Positions 1-5,456 are shown, counted from the stretch's first letter. The stretch: 9,728 bases of DNA from Anaerolineae bacterium (GCA_021162125.1 JAGGZG010000058.1:1-9728); one strand, 5' to 3'. Program-made: numbers and translations. The notes: generated by a model not told the origin, from the sequence alone.

Positions 1-133
1 ATGCTCTGGCTCGTTGAGTAGGTCGCATCTTCATGCCGCCCTGTCCTTTCCCCCTCCCCTGGTGGGAGGGGTTAGGGGAGGGGGAAAGGACAGGGCGGCA
101 TGAAGATGCGACCTACTCAACGAGCCAGAGCAT
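1..133. repeat. Perfect 60-bp inverted repeat with 13-nt centre, cut by the window edge
   Basis: Positions 1-60 are the exact reverse complement of 74-133, with 61-73 as the centre. The right arm holds the Shine-Dalgarno sequence and first 11 codons of the DUF559 gene, so the left arm carries the same codons on the minus strand, starting at 34 and running off the window. The outer ends coincide with position 1, so the true length is unknown. A perfect foldback that includes coding sequence could be a recent inverted duplication. It could equally be a foldback artefact of amplification or assembly at a contig end. Confidence 0.95.
64..84 (+). other. Putative G-quadruplex motif
   Basis: Four consecutive G-runs of 3, 4, 4 and 5 bases are separated by loops of A, TTA and A, matching the rule for a stable parallel quadruplex. 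The motif ends 15 bases before the DUF559 start codon. Its C-rich complement lies on the other strand, and the left arm of the foldback carries a partly overlapping copy in inverse orientation. Confidence 0.7.
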
Positions 134-495
134 TGAGGCAACAGTCAACGGACGCGGAGAAACTGCTTTGGCGTTATCTACGGGCGAAACAGTTGGGCGG
201 CGCGAAATTCAGAAGACAAGAACCCATTGGGAAATACATCGTGGATTTTGTCTGTTTTTCTCACAGGCTGGTCATTGAACTTGACGGTGGGCAGCACGCC
301 CAACCACGCGAGCGGTTGAGTGATCAACAACGAGACGCGTGGTTACGAGAGCAGGGCTTCAAAGTGCTTCGATTTTGGAATGGTGACGTTTTACGGAATA
401 TCGAAGGGGTTGTGGAAACGATACACCACGAGCTATTGCGGGCTTCCTGTTCACCCCCTCCTAACCTCCCCCATCAAGGGGGAGGGACTTGCTAG
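100..495 (+). CDS. DUF559 domain protein (Vsr-like endonuclease family)
   Basis: The 131-residue product has the DUF559 pattern: a TDAEKLLWRYLR helix (17-28), KFRRQEPIGKYIVDF (36-50), VIELDGGQH (58-66) and VLRFWNGDVL (89-98). D49 and the E60-x-D62 pair sit where PD-(D/E)XK/Vsr-type nucleases hold catalytic residues, so a DNA-cutting enzyme is predicted; its substrate is unknown. The ATG at 100 is preceded by AAGGA at 86-90. A second ATG at 106 is possible. The last 15 residues (CSPPPNLPHQGGGTC) are encoded by the downstream G/C-rich repeat, so the repeat has supplied the C-terminus. The gene start lies in the right arm of the terminal foldback. Family assignment is confident; activity and mobility are inference. 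Confidence 0.9.
   Translation: MKMRPTQRARALRQQSTDAEKLLWRYLRAKQLGGAKFRRQEPIGKYIVDFVCFSHRLVIELDGGQHAQPRERLSDQQRDAWLREQGFKVLRFWNGDVLRNIEGVVETIHHELLRASCSPPPNLPHQGGGTC
451..489 (-). repeat. Inverted copy of the G/C-rich palindrome flanking the DUF559 gene
   Basis: This block carries an 8-bp perfect stem (465-472 with 478-485) around an ATCAA loop, plus a CTAACC stretch mirroring GTTAGG in the block at 51-85. It overlaps the 3' end of the DUF559 reading frame and encodes its Pro/Gly-rich tail. Confidence 0.75.
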
Positions 496-557
496 CCCTA
501 CTGGCGGGGGGTCTGGCCACCTGGCTTGTCCTGCTTAGCTTGATGCGCATGGGCTGA
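489..557 (+). pseudogene. Possible 3' remnant of a membrane-protein gene
   Basis: The frame reads about 22 residues, LLALLAGGLATWLVLLSLM followed by RMG, then TGA at 555-557. That is a strongly hydrophobic stretch with a short basic tail, as expected for a last transmembrane helix. It has no start codon context or ribosome site, and it begins just where the DUF559-associated repeat ends. A membrane-protein gene disrupted by the element would explain this. A chance hydrophobic frame in G/C-rich DNA is possible, and no family can be named. Confidence 0.35.
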
Positions 558-564
558 GAGCCTC

Positions 565-593
565 TTGCCAGTGGCAGGGAAGTTGGGTATAAT
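565..593 (+). promoter_or_regulatory. Sigma-70-type promoter of the DUF92 gene
   Basis: TTGCCA (565-570) and TATAAT (588-593) are separated by 17 bp, close to the consensus for a vegetative promoter. The -35 box overlaps a perfect 11-bp palindrome, TGCCAGTGGCA (566-576), which could be a small operator. Predicted transcription starts near 600, about 25 bases before the start codon. Confidence 0.75.
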
Positions 594-624
594 GTCGTTA
601 TTCATCGCACAGGAGTGGTAAACA

Positions 625-1476
625 TTGACGCTGAACATTCCACGGATTCTCGGCGGCCTGCTCATCAGCGGGCTCATCGGCTGGGCTGGCTACCGGAAGG
701 AGTCCCTATCTGCCAGCGGTGTGCTGGGAGCGATTGTTATCGGCACGCTCATCTTCGGGCTGGGCGGCTGGGTGTGGGGACTGGTGCTCATCGCTTTCTT
801 CGTCTCCTCCAGCTTCCTCTCGCACTACCGTCAGGCAGACAAGGAGGGGCTAGCCGAGAAGTTCGCCAAGGGCCACCGTCGTGACCTGGGCCAGGCCCTG
901 GCCAACGGTGGATGGGGCGCGGTGCTGGCTGTCCTCTACACTTTCCTGCCCAACCAGTTGTTCTGGGCAGCTTTTGTGGGAACGATGGCCGCCGTCAATG
1001 CCGACACCTGGGCCACCGAGTTGGGCGTGCTCAATCCCACGCCGCCACGATTGATCACCACCGGGCAGCGCGTGCCGGTGGGCAGCTCGGGCGGGATTTC
1101 GATCCTGGGCACGCTGGCCGCACTGGGAGGCGGGCTGTTCATCGGTGTGGTGGCCCTGGCGTTGGGCGGGGTCGCCTCCCTGTGGCAGCACCTACCCCTG
1201 CACTGGACGGACTTGTGGCTGATTCCGGTGGCCATCGTGGGGGGACTGGCCGGCTCGTTCTTCGACAGCCTGCTGGGAGCCACGGCGCAGGCCATCTACT
1301 ACTGCGACGCCTGCCAGAAGGAGACCGAGCGGACGATACATCGTTGCGGCACGCAGACCCGGCAGATCCGTGGTTGGCACTGGCTGGATAACGACCGGGT
1401 GAACCTGCTAAGCTCGGTCGTCGGCGGACTGGCAGCGGCCCTCGTCGCCTGGGCCGGGTGGGCGTTGGGGGGATAG
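625..1476 (+). CDS. DUF92 / TIGR00297 family integral membrane protein
   Basis: The 283-residue product is mostly hydrophobic helices, with an early RILGGLLISGLIGW segment. It contains the family's signature ADTWATELGVLNPTPPRLIT region (about 125-145), then VPVGSSGGISILG (about 151-163). In plants, homologues VTE5 and VTE6 act as phytol and phytyl-phosphate kinases; bacterial members are uncharacterised, so a lipid or isoprenoid phosphate kinase role is only a possibility. The start is TTG at 625, with AGGAG at 611-615 nine bases upstream and a strong promoter before it. A loop of about 30 residues with a CDAC pair (near residue 227) precedes the last helix. The 3' end lies in the direct repeat that recurs at 2553. 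Family call firm, function unknown. Confidence 0.92.
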   Translation: MTLNIPRILGGLLISGLIGWAGYRKESLSASGVLGAIVIGTLIFGLGGWVWGLVLIAFFVSSSFLSHYRQADKEGLAEKFAKGHRRDLGQALANGGWGAVLAVLYTFLPNQLFWAAFVGTMAAVNADTWATELGVLNPTPPRLITTGQRVPVGSSGGISILGTLAALGGGLFIGVVALALGGVASLWQHLPLHWTDLWLIPVAIVGGLAGSFFDSLLGATAQAIYYCDACQKETERTIHRCGTQTRQIRGWHWLDNDRVNLLSSVVGGLAAALVAWAGWALGG

Positions 1477-1541
1477 ATTGCTCGTTCACAGGGTGAGTGG
1501 TATAATTGGGGGTGCCCCGCAGCGGATTCGGCGGTGAGTGC
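1449..1541 (+). repeat. Direct repeat copy 1, left border of the toxin-antitoxin island
   Basis: Positions 1449-1513 match 2553-2617 at 56 of 65 sites without gaps, and seven of the nine differences are transitions. Similarity continues more weakly to about 1541, with a 3-nt indel and a shared ATTCGRCGG stretch. This copy holds the last codons of the DUF92 gene and a promoter. It then continues into sequence resembling the start of the QueG-like gene at 2625, as if the two genes had once been adjacent. Confidence 0.85.
1478..1506 (+). promoter_or_regulatory. Promoter of the toxin-antitoxin island
   Basis: TTGCTC (1478-1483), a 17-bp spacer and TATAAT (1501-1506) lie just after the DUF92 stop codon. 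The TGG before the -10 box makes it an extended -10 element. It would drive the genes at 1562, 1870 and 2185. Confidence 0.7.
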
Positions 1542-1561
1542 TGATCGGTGAAGGTCGAAGT

Positions 1562-1873
1562 ATGGACATTGAGGAGATCAAAGCGAAAGTCCGTAACAAC
1601 CAATATGTCTACAGCCATCACGCTGAGATTGAGCGCGGAGCCGATGAGTTGACCTTTGCCCAGGTAGAAGAAGCCCTGCTAAATGGCGAGATACTGGAGC
1701 AGTACCCCGATACGGGGCGTGGTGAAAGTTGTCTGATTGTGGGCTTTGCGGAAGATGTGCCTATTCACGTCGTCTGTGGTTGGCGCGGGGAGAAAGTAGT
1801 GCTTATCACCGCTTATATTCCACGCCCGCCGAAGTTTAATGACCCCTGGACGCGAGGAGGAAAAGTAGGATGA
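1562..1873 (+). CDS. DUF4258 domain protein, predicted toxin of a DUF4258-YgiT pair
   Basis: The 103-residue product shows the DUF4258 layout: YSHHAEIERGADEL (17-30), a short helix, NGEILEQYP (41-49), CLIVGF (57-62), a PIHVV strand (67-71), and VVLITAYIPRPPKF (79-92). Members of this family often sit beside YgiT-type zinc-finger proteins and are suspected small toxins, possibly RelE/MqsR-like; this is not shown here. ATG at 1562 follows GGTGAAGGTCGAAG; an in-frame GTG at 1538 would add eight residues that do not look conserved. The stop codon overlaps the next ATG by four bases (ATGA), indicating translational coupling. Transcription is expected from the promoter at 1478-1506. Confidence 0.85.
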   Translation: MDIEEIKAKVRNNQYVYSHHAEIERGADELTFAQVEEALLNGEILEQYPDTGRGESCLIVGFAEDVPIHVVCGWRGEKVVLITAYIPRPPKFNDPWTRGGKVG

Positions 1874-2118
1874 GAAAAGTACAATGTAATTTCTGCGGGA
1901 GTGAGCGTTACGAAGAACGGAGAATTGATTATCTTTACAGCCACAAGGGGAAATACTTGTTGGTTCCAAATACTCCTGTGGAGGTGTGTCTCAATTGCGG
2001 TATGATTTATTACGACGCGGCTGTCCTCAAAGAGATCGAACGACATTTCTTTGCCATCTACCAGGACGAGGAGAAGCCAGATCGCTATATTCAGATGCCG
2101 GCAAAGGCATACGCTTAA
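1870..2118 (+). CDS. YgiT-type zinc-finger protein, predicted antitoxin partner
   Basis: The 82-residue product contains two CxxC pairs (C6/C9 and C40/C43), the zinc-binding arrangement of the MqsA/YgiT N-terminal domain. Between them is a basic-aromatic stretch, and a VEVCLNCGMIYYD motif (37-49) follows. Unlike MqsA it stops before any helix-turn-helix domain, so DNA binding and autoregulation by the usual MqsA route are not expected from this chain alone. GGAGG at 1856-1860 lies nine bases before the ATG, inside the end of the DUF4258 gene, and the two genes overlap by four bases. Order here is toxin first, antitoxin second. The pairing is well supported by layout; which partner is toxic is inference. 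Confidence 0.88.
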   Translation: MRKVQCNFCGSERYEERRIDYLYSHKGKYLLVPNTPVEVCLNCGMIYYDAAVLKEIERHFFAIYQDEEKPDRYIQMPAKAYA

Positions 2119-2164
2119 CCCTGTTGTAACGCATTGCGGCAGGAATCGCACTCTAATTGAGCGC

Positions 2165-2187
2165 GGAGGTGAATAATGTGAATAATG
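2165..2187 (+). promoter_or_regulatory. Ribosome site with 9-bp tandem duplication and a start-stop codon pair
   Basis: GGAGG (2165-2169) is followed by GTGAATAAT twice in tandem (2169-2177 and 2178-2186). The first ATG at good spacing (2176) is followed at once by TGA (2179-2181) in the frame of the downstream gene. The usable ATG codons at 2185 and 2188 lie 15 and 18 bases from GGAGG. The duplication has probably weakened translation of the gene at 2185. Confidence 0.7.
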
Positions 2188-2457
2188 ATGAACCTACGTG
2201 AAATTCTGGCCGACATCCACGCGCTTGAAGAGGATATGCTGAACTTCGAGCGCAGATATGGCATCCGTTCAGAAACCTTCTACGCTGCCTACGTTAGTGG
2301 CGAAGAACCGGAGAATGACAGTTGGGTATTAGATTTCGGAGAGTGGGCCAGCGTTTATCGAACGTGGCTTATCCGCCAGGCTGAGTATCGTAATGAAGTT
2401 CAGCGGATTCAACGGAAAGCACCAAGCCTGGCAGGACTGATCCGAGTAGCCGCATGA
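2185..2457 (+). CDS. Small acidic helical protein, possible antitoxin of a TumE-like pair
   Basis: I do not recognise a named domain. The 90-residue product is acidic and mostly helical: LREILADIHALEEDMLNFER (4-23), a YGIRSETFYAAYVSGEEPEND stretch (25-45), WVLDFGEWASVYRTWLIRQA (47-66), then a basic tail. It has no transmembrane segment, Cys pair or helix-turn-helix. From memory, similar proteins precede DUF6516/TumE-family toxin genes, and a remnant that looks like such a gene overlaps its stop codon (2454). An antitoxin role is therefore plausible but unproven. Start is ATG 2185 or 2188; the Shine-Dalgarno sequence is unusually distant because of a 9-bp tandem duplication. Confidence 0.65.
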   Translation: MMNLREILADIHALEEDMLNFERRYGIRSETFYAAYVSGEEPENDSWVLDFGEWASVYRTWLIRQAEYRNEVQRIQRKAPSLAGLIRVAA

Positions 2458-2523
2458 GCAATCCGCTGCGCACTCCAGAGGATTATGAACTGTCGAGAGA
2501 TTGAGACCCTCATCAAAAAATAA
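2454..2523 (+). pseudogene. Remnant of an internally deleted gene, possibly a TumE-like toxin
   Basis: An ATG at 2454 overlaps the previous stop codon (ATGA), as in a coupled operon, and opens MSNPLRTPEDYELSRD before TGA at 2502. Starting at 2497 in another frame, the sequence reads EIETLIKK and then TAA (2521-2523), which looks like a natural protein C-terminus. The simplest reading is a gene that kept about 12 N-terminal and 8 C-terminal codons after an internal deletion shifted the frame. MSNPLRTPEDYE and an EIE-LIKK ending recall DUF6516/TumE proteins, but that is from memory. The alternative is an unrelated 16-codon ORF. Confidence 0.45.
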
Positions 2524-2552
2524 AGAACGAGGTCGAAGGGCTCACGGTGAAG

Positions 2553-2642
2553 CTAGGCCGGGTGGGCGCTGGGGGGATAGATCGCCCGTCCACGGGGAGC
2601 GTGGTATAATTGGGGATAGCCGAAGTGAATTCGACGGCAATT
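2553..2642 (+). repeat. Direct repeat copy 2, right border of the toxin-antitoxin island
   Basis: This copy lies 1104 bp from copy 1. It retains the DUF92 tail in frame (AGWALGG then TAG, ending at 2580), although it is cut off from that gene, and the only difference in that stretch is synonymous (TTG to CTG). It then runs into the promoter and start of the QueG-like gene. This fits a duplication that accompanied insertion of the island between DUF92 and the QueG-like gene. Confidence 0.85.
2602..2610 (+). promoter_or_regulatory. Extended -10 promoter of the QueG-like gene
   Basis: TGGTATAAT (2602-2610) is identical to the element at 1498-1506. The matching -35 position reads TCGCCC (2582-2587), a poor match, so this promoter would lean on the extended -10. 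Transcription would start near 2617, only about 8 bases before GTG 2625. Confidence 0.65.
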
Positions 2643-3305
2643 AAGGCGCTGGCTGGCGAGATCGGATTCGACCAGGTGGGCATCATCGGTCCCGAGCACG
2701 CCAACGGCCCGCCCTGGACGCGCTCAGTGCTCGTGCTGGCGATGGCCACCCTGGATCCGGCCTTCGACCACGAGATGTACATCGAGTACGATGGGCGCCG
2801 CCGGTGGCACAAGTTCGTGTACACTATACTGGAGGCTCAGGGAGCGCGTCTGGCCCACGCTTTGCGGGAGGAGGGCCTGCGTGCTGAGTCGTTGACCTTC
2901 GAGGACAGCTTCGGTTGCATTGATTTGCGGGTGGCAGCGGTGCAGGCCGGGCTGGGAGTGCGTGGCCTGAACGAGGTGGTAGTGACCCCCAAATACGGTC
3001 CACGGGTGCGCTTCACCGCCCTTTTCACCGACGCGGAGTTGGCGCGGGACCACCCCTTGCAAGATTATTATTGCGTGAACTGCACCCGCTGTTGGGGCGA
3101 CTGCCCGACGGGGGCGATTGGGCCGCGAGGATTCGACCGCTCGCGCTGCATTGCCGAGTTTGCCCCCACACCAGAGATGGCCGAACGGCAACGGGAGGTG
3201 CTGACCTTTCCCACGCCCGCTACCCGGCTACAGTGTCGGGCCTGCCTCGATTCCTGCCCCGTCGGCGAACGGCAGGGGGTTTTCTACTTCGACGTGATTC
3301 CGTGA
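2625..3305 (+). CDS. Short QueG-like double 4Fe-4S protein
   Basis: The 226-residue product resembles the core of epoxyqueuosine reductase. It has YDGRRRWHKF (55-64), a FEDSFG segment (92-97) where QueG has its catalytic Asp, AGLGVRGLNEVVVTPKYG (108-125), then two cysteine groups. C150-x2-C153-x2-C156-x3-C160-Pro and C175 with C204-x2-C207-x3-C211-Pro would bind two [4Fe-4S] clusters. It is much shorter than QueG (roughly 350-380 residues) and lacks the usual C-terminal extension, so it is a paralogue of unproven substrate. TTG at 2610 overlaps the -10 box, so GTG 2625 is the better start, giving a nearly leaderless message. It is not obviously in an operon with the next gene, 107 bp away. 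Confidence 0.82.
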   Translation: MNSTAIKALAGEIGFDQVGIIGPEHANGPPWTRSVLVLAMATLDPAFDHEMYIEYDGRRRWHKFVYTILEAQGARLAHALREEGLRAESLTFEDSFGCIDLRVAAVQAGLGVRGLNEVVVTPKYGPRVRFTALFTDAELARDHPLQDYYCVNCTRCWGDCPTGAIGPRGFDRSRCIAEFAPTPEMAERQREVLTFPTPATRLQCRACLDSCPVGERQGVFYFDVIP

Positions 3306-3412
3306 CAAAACACCGGGCACGCTATCCAATCGTGCTGCTCTCCTGAAAGCGAGGACGGGAAGAATTCGCAGCGGGGGGCAGCAATCAGTCCTGTATTTTA
3401 AGGAGGGGGGGA

Positions 3413-4342
3413 ATGTTAACTGATCTGGAAGGCCGTGGCCGAATCATGGTCGTAGATGACGACCCGGACGTCTCCGCGATGTTGCGCACTTATTTTACGA
3501 TGCAGGGCTACGAGGTTGACGTCGTATCTCACGGCGCGGACGTGTTGCCCCGTTGTCATCGCCATCGCCCCGACCTGGTGCTGCTGGACATCATGCTGCC
3601 CGACGTGAATGGATACGAAGTCTGCCGCGAGCTCCGGTCGGACCTGTACACTAATCGCATCCCCATTATCTTCCTCACCCAGAAACACAACCGCACTGAT
3701 CGCCTGGCCGGTCTGGCCCTGGGTAGCGACGACTACGTCACCAAACCATTCAACGTCGAGGAGCTCAAACTGCGGGTGCGCAACGTCTTGCGCCGCGCCC
3801 GGTTCACCAGTTCCACCGACCCGGTGAGTGGCCTGCCCAGCGGCAAGCTGATCGAGGAGCGGTTTCGGCAGTTGTTACACCGCAGCAACTGGGCAGTAAT
3901 GTACGTAGGCATCGAGGGATTCGAACTCTTTACCGGGACTTATCGCCATCTGCGGAACGAGTTCATCGCCTACGTGGCCAAAATCCTGCGCGAGGCCGTT
4001 GAGGAGTTGGGTACTTTCGACGACTTCGTAGGCCACGTGGGACGGGATAACTTCGTTATCATCACCATGCCCAGCCGCGTACAGGCGTTGCAAAACCGTA
4101 TCACCGGGCGCTTCGACCGGGCTATCCGCGCCTCGTACCAGAAACAGGCCGGGAACGACCAATCGGATCAAGAGCCGCCGGCTCTATCCCTGGCCCTGAC
4201 GGTGGGAGTGGTAACCCGCGACGACGGGCCCTTCCCGGACATCCGCAGCATCGCCGAGGCAGTTTCCCGTGTCCGGCGAGAGGCGCAGAACCTGGTGCTG
4301 AAAAAACACCAGGCGAGACACGGATCGGGTGTGAGGGGCTGA
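3413..4342 (+). CDS. Response regulator with a degenerate GGDEF-like output domain
   Basis: The 309-residue product starts with a complete receiver domain (about 10-125): acidic pair D15/D16, phosphoacceptor D59 in LLDIMLP, T89, and K111 in TKPF. A GGDEF-like domain follows from DPVSGLPSG (136-144), but the signature reads GRDNF (210-214) instead of GGDEF. Cyclic-di-GMP synthesis is therefore unlikely, and the domain may bind nucleotide or serve as a dimerisation or protein-interaction module. A clear AAGGAGG (3400-3406) precedes ATG 3413. No histidine kinase lies nearby, so this is an orphan regulator. The 3' end faces a strong hairpin at 4361. The preceding 107-bp gap shows no convincing -35/-10 pair. 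Confidence 0.9.
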   Translation: MLTDLEGRGRIMVVDDDPDVSAMLRTYFTMQGYEVDVVSHGADVLPRCHRHRPDLVLLDIMLPDVNGYEVCRELRSDLYTNRIPIIFLTQKHNRTDRLAGLALGSDDYVTKPFNVEELKLRVRNVLRRARFTSSTDPVSGLPSGKLIEERFRQLLHRSNWAVMYVGIEGFELFTGTYRHLRNEFIAYVAKILREAVEELGTFDDFVGHVGRDNFVIITMPSRVQALQNRITGRFDRAIRASYQKQAGNDQSDQEPPALSLALTVGVVTRDDGPFPDIRSIAEAVSRVRREAQNLVLKKHQARHGSGVRG

Positions 4343-4360
4343 CCCGGGAGCCAACGTTGA

Positions 4361-4394
4361 AGACCTCCGGGGTCTTGATAGACCCCGGAGGTCT
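4361..4394. terminator. Hairpin between convergent genes, likely bidirectional terminator
   Basis: A 14-bp perfect stem (4361-4374 with 4381-4394), extendable by one pair, encloses a short loop. It lies between the response regulator and the convergent asparaginase gene. There is no immediate T-run, only T-rich sequence from 4407 to 4423, so efficiency is uncertain. It may also belong to a dispersed intergenic palindrome family. Confidence 0.7.
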
Positions 4395-4423
4395 GGCCTG
4401 CTCTACTTTCCCCGTTTCCTTTC

Positions 4424-5347
4424 TCAGACCAGCGGTGGCACCAACGTGCGGGGTCGCACTTCGTAGGAATCCATCTCGTCGGTCATGACCACGTAGGTGT
4501 CCCCCACTTCCTCGTTGGTGACAGCGGCAGGCTGTCCGTGACAGTCCAGGGCCAGGATGTCAACCCCACCACCAGGCTGGAGTTCTTGCAGATCATTCAT
4601 CGCCCGGCGGCAGGCTTCCTCAACGTCCAACCCCATCTGCATGTGCAGCACCACGCTGTGCGCCGTACCCGCGCGGATGGTCATCTCACCCAGGCCGGTG
4701 CAGGCCGCCGCACCGTAGCGGTTGTCCGCGTAATTTCCCGCGCCGATCACAGGCGAATCACCCAGGCGACCGGGATACTTCCACGCCCAGCCGCTGGTGC
4801 TCACCCCGCAGGCGATGTTCCCCTCTGCGTCCTGGGCGATGAAGTTCACCGTACCCCCCGCCAGGCGAGGGTCCATGGTGACGGCTACCCAGCGGCGCAG
4901 GTTGGGATCCTCGGCCAGGCGGGCCAGCTCTTCGGCGGACATCGCCTCCAGCATACGCCGCCGCCAGGTATCCGCTGCCTGATCGGTGAGAAGCTGGCGG
5001 CGTTCCGCGCCGATCTCCGCTGCAAAACGCTCCGCTCCCTCGCCGACCAGGAACACGTGGGGCAGCTCCTCCATCACCTGGCGGGCGATGGAGATGGGAT
5101 GCACGTACCCGCGCACCGCCCCCACTGCACCGCAGGCCCGCGTGCGCCCGTCCATGATGCTGGCGTCTAACTGCACCACCCCCAGCAGGTTAGGAATGCC
5201 GCCCACGCCCACGGTTTCGTCCTCGGCGTTATCTTCTACCAGGCGGATGCCTATCTCCACTGCGTCCAACGCCGAGCCGCCACAGCGCAACACGCGCATC
5301 GCCTCGGCGATTCCCACACGTCCATTTTCACTGGCAATGACGATCAT
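4424..5347 (-). CDS. Ntn-hydrolase asparaginase, N4-(beta-N-acetylglucosaminyl)-L-asparaginase / isoaspartyl peptidase family
   Basis: The 307-residue product follows the glycosylasparaginase pattern. These enzymes are made as a precursor that cleaves itself, freeing an N-terminal Thr nucleophile. Here the likely scissile bond is G165-T166 in LAGGTVNFIAQD, followed by STSGWAWKYPGRLGDSPVIG (substrate pocket) and CTGLGE, the usual oxyanion and binding loops. The likely reaction is hydrolysis of an aspartyl amide bond, from GlcNAc-Asn or isoaspartyl peptides; sequence alone does not decide which. The start is ATG at 5347, ten bases after AAGGAGG. An upstream extension to 5476 lies in repeat DNA of the neighbouring element and is rejected. 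No signal peptide is seen, so it should be cytoplasmic. Confidence 0.9.
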   Translation of the reverse strand: MIVIASENGRVGIAEAMRVLRCGGSALDAVEIGIRLVEDNAEDETVGVGGIPNLLGVVQLDASIMDGRTRACGAVGAVRGYVHPISIARQVMEELPHVFLVGEGAERFAAEIGAERRQLLTDQAADTWRRRMLEAMSAEELARLAEDPNLRRWVAVTMDPRLAGGTVNFIAQDAEGNIACGVSTSGWAWKYPGRLGDSPVIGAGNYADNRYGAAACTGLGEMTIRAGTAHSVVLHMQMGLDVEEACRRAMNDLQELQPGGGVDILALDCHGQPAAVTNEEVGDTYVVMTDEMDSYEVRPRTLVPPLV

Positions 5348-5384
5348 GGAATTGTGTCCTCCTTGACCAGAATTAAGATGAGCC

Positions 5385-5445
5385 TGGCTAAAATCTGTGG
5401 AAGTGCAGATGGTAGGACGCAGACAAACGCAGATAACGCAGATTT
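5385..5445 (+). repeat. Left inverted repeat with three ACGCAGA subterminal repeats
   Basis: After the 19-bp terminus, ACGCAGA occurs at 5417-5423, 5427-5433 and 5436-5442, spaced 10 and 9 bp. This is about one helical turn, as in protein-binding arrays. Confidence 0.8.
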
Positions 5446-5456
5446 GGATTGTTCCC

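Larger units (their letters stand above)
51..489. mobile_element. Candidate DUF559 nuclease element flanked by inverted G/C-rich palindromes
   Basis: The DUF559 gene is bracketed by a palindromic block at 51-85 and a related block at 451-489 in the opposite orientation. Read toward the gene, both run from a CCCTCCCC stretch, through a short TGGTGGG or TTGATGGGG spacer, to GGTTAGG and a final G-run. Each is itself hairpin-forming; at 465-472 and 478-485 the stem is 8 bp and perfect. Translated forms of such blocks (PLPWWEGLGEGE at one end, PPPNLPHQGGG at the other) are, from memory, typical of the flanks of DUF559 genes in many bacteria. No transposase is present. Mobility and exact borders are inferred. 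Confidence 0.5.

Noticed and set aside
3306..3412. Promoter for the response regulator
   Set aside because: TATTTT at 3394-3399 has no -35 partner at suitable spacing and lies too near the ribosome site.
3413..4342. Active diguanylate cyclase
   Set aside because: The catalytic signature reads GRDNF, not GGDEF.
4538..5170. Long plus-strand frame of 210 codons
   Set aside because: It lies wholly antisense to the asparaginase gene, whose catalytic motifs are clear, and its product is Pro/His/Arg-rich with no motif.
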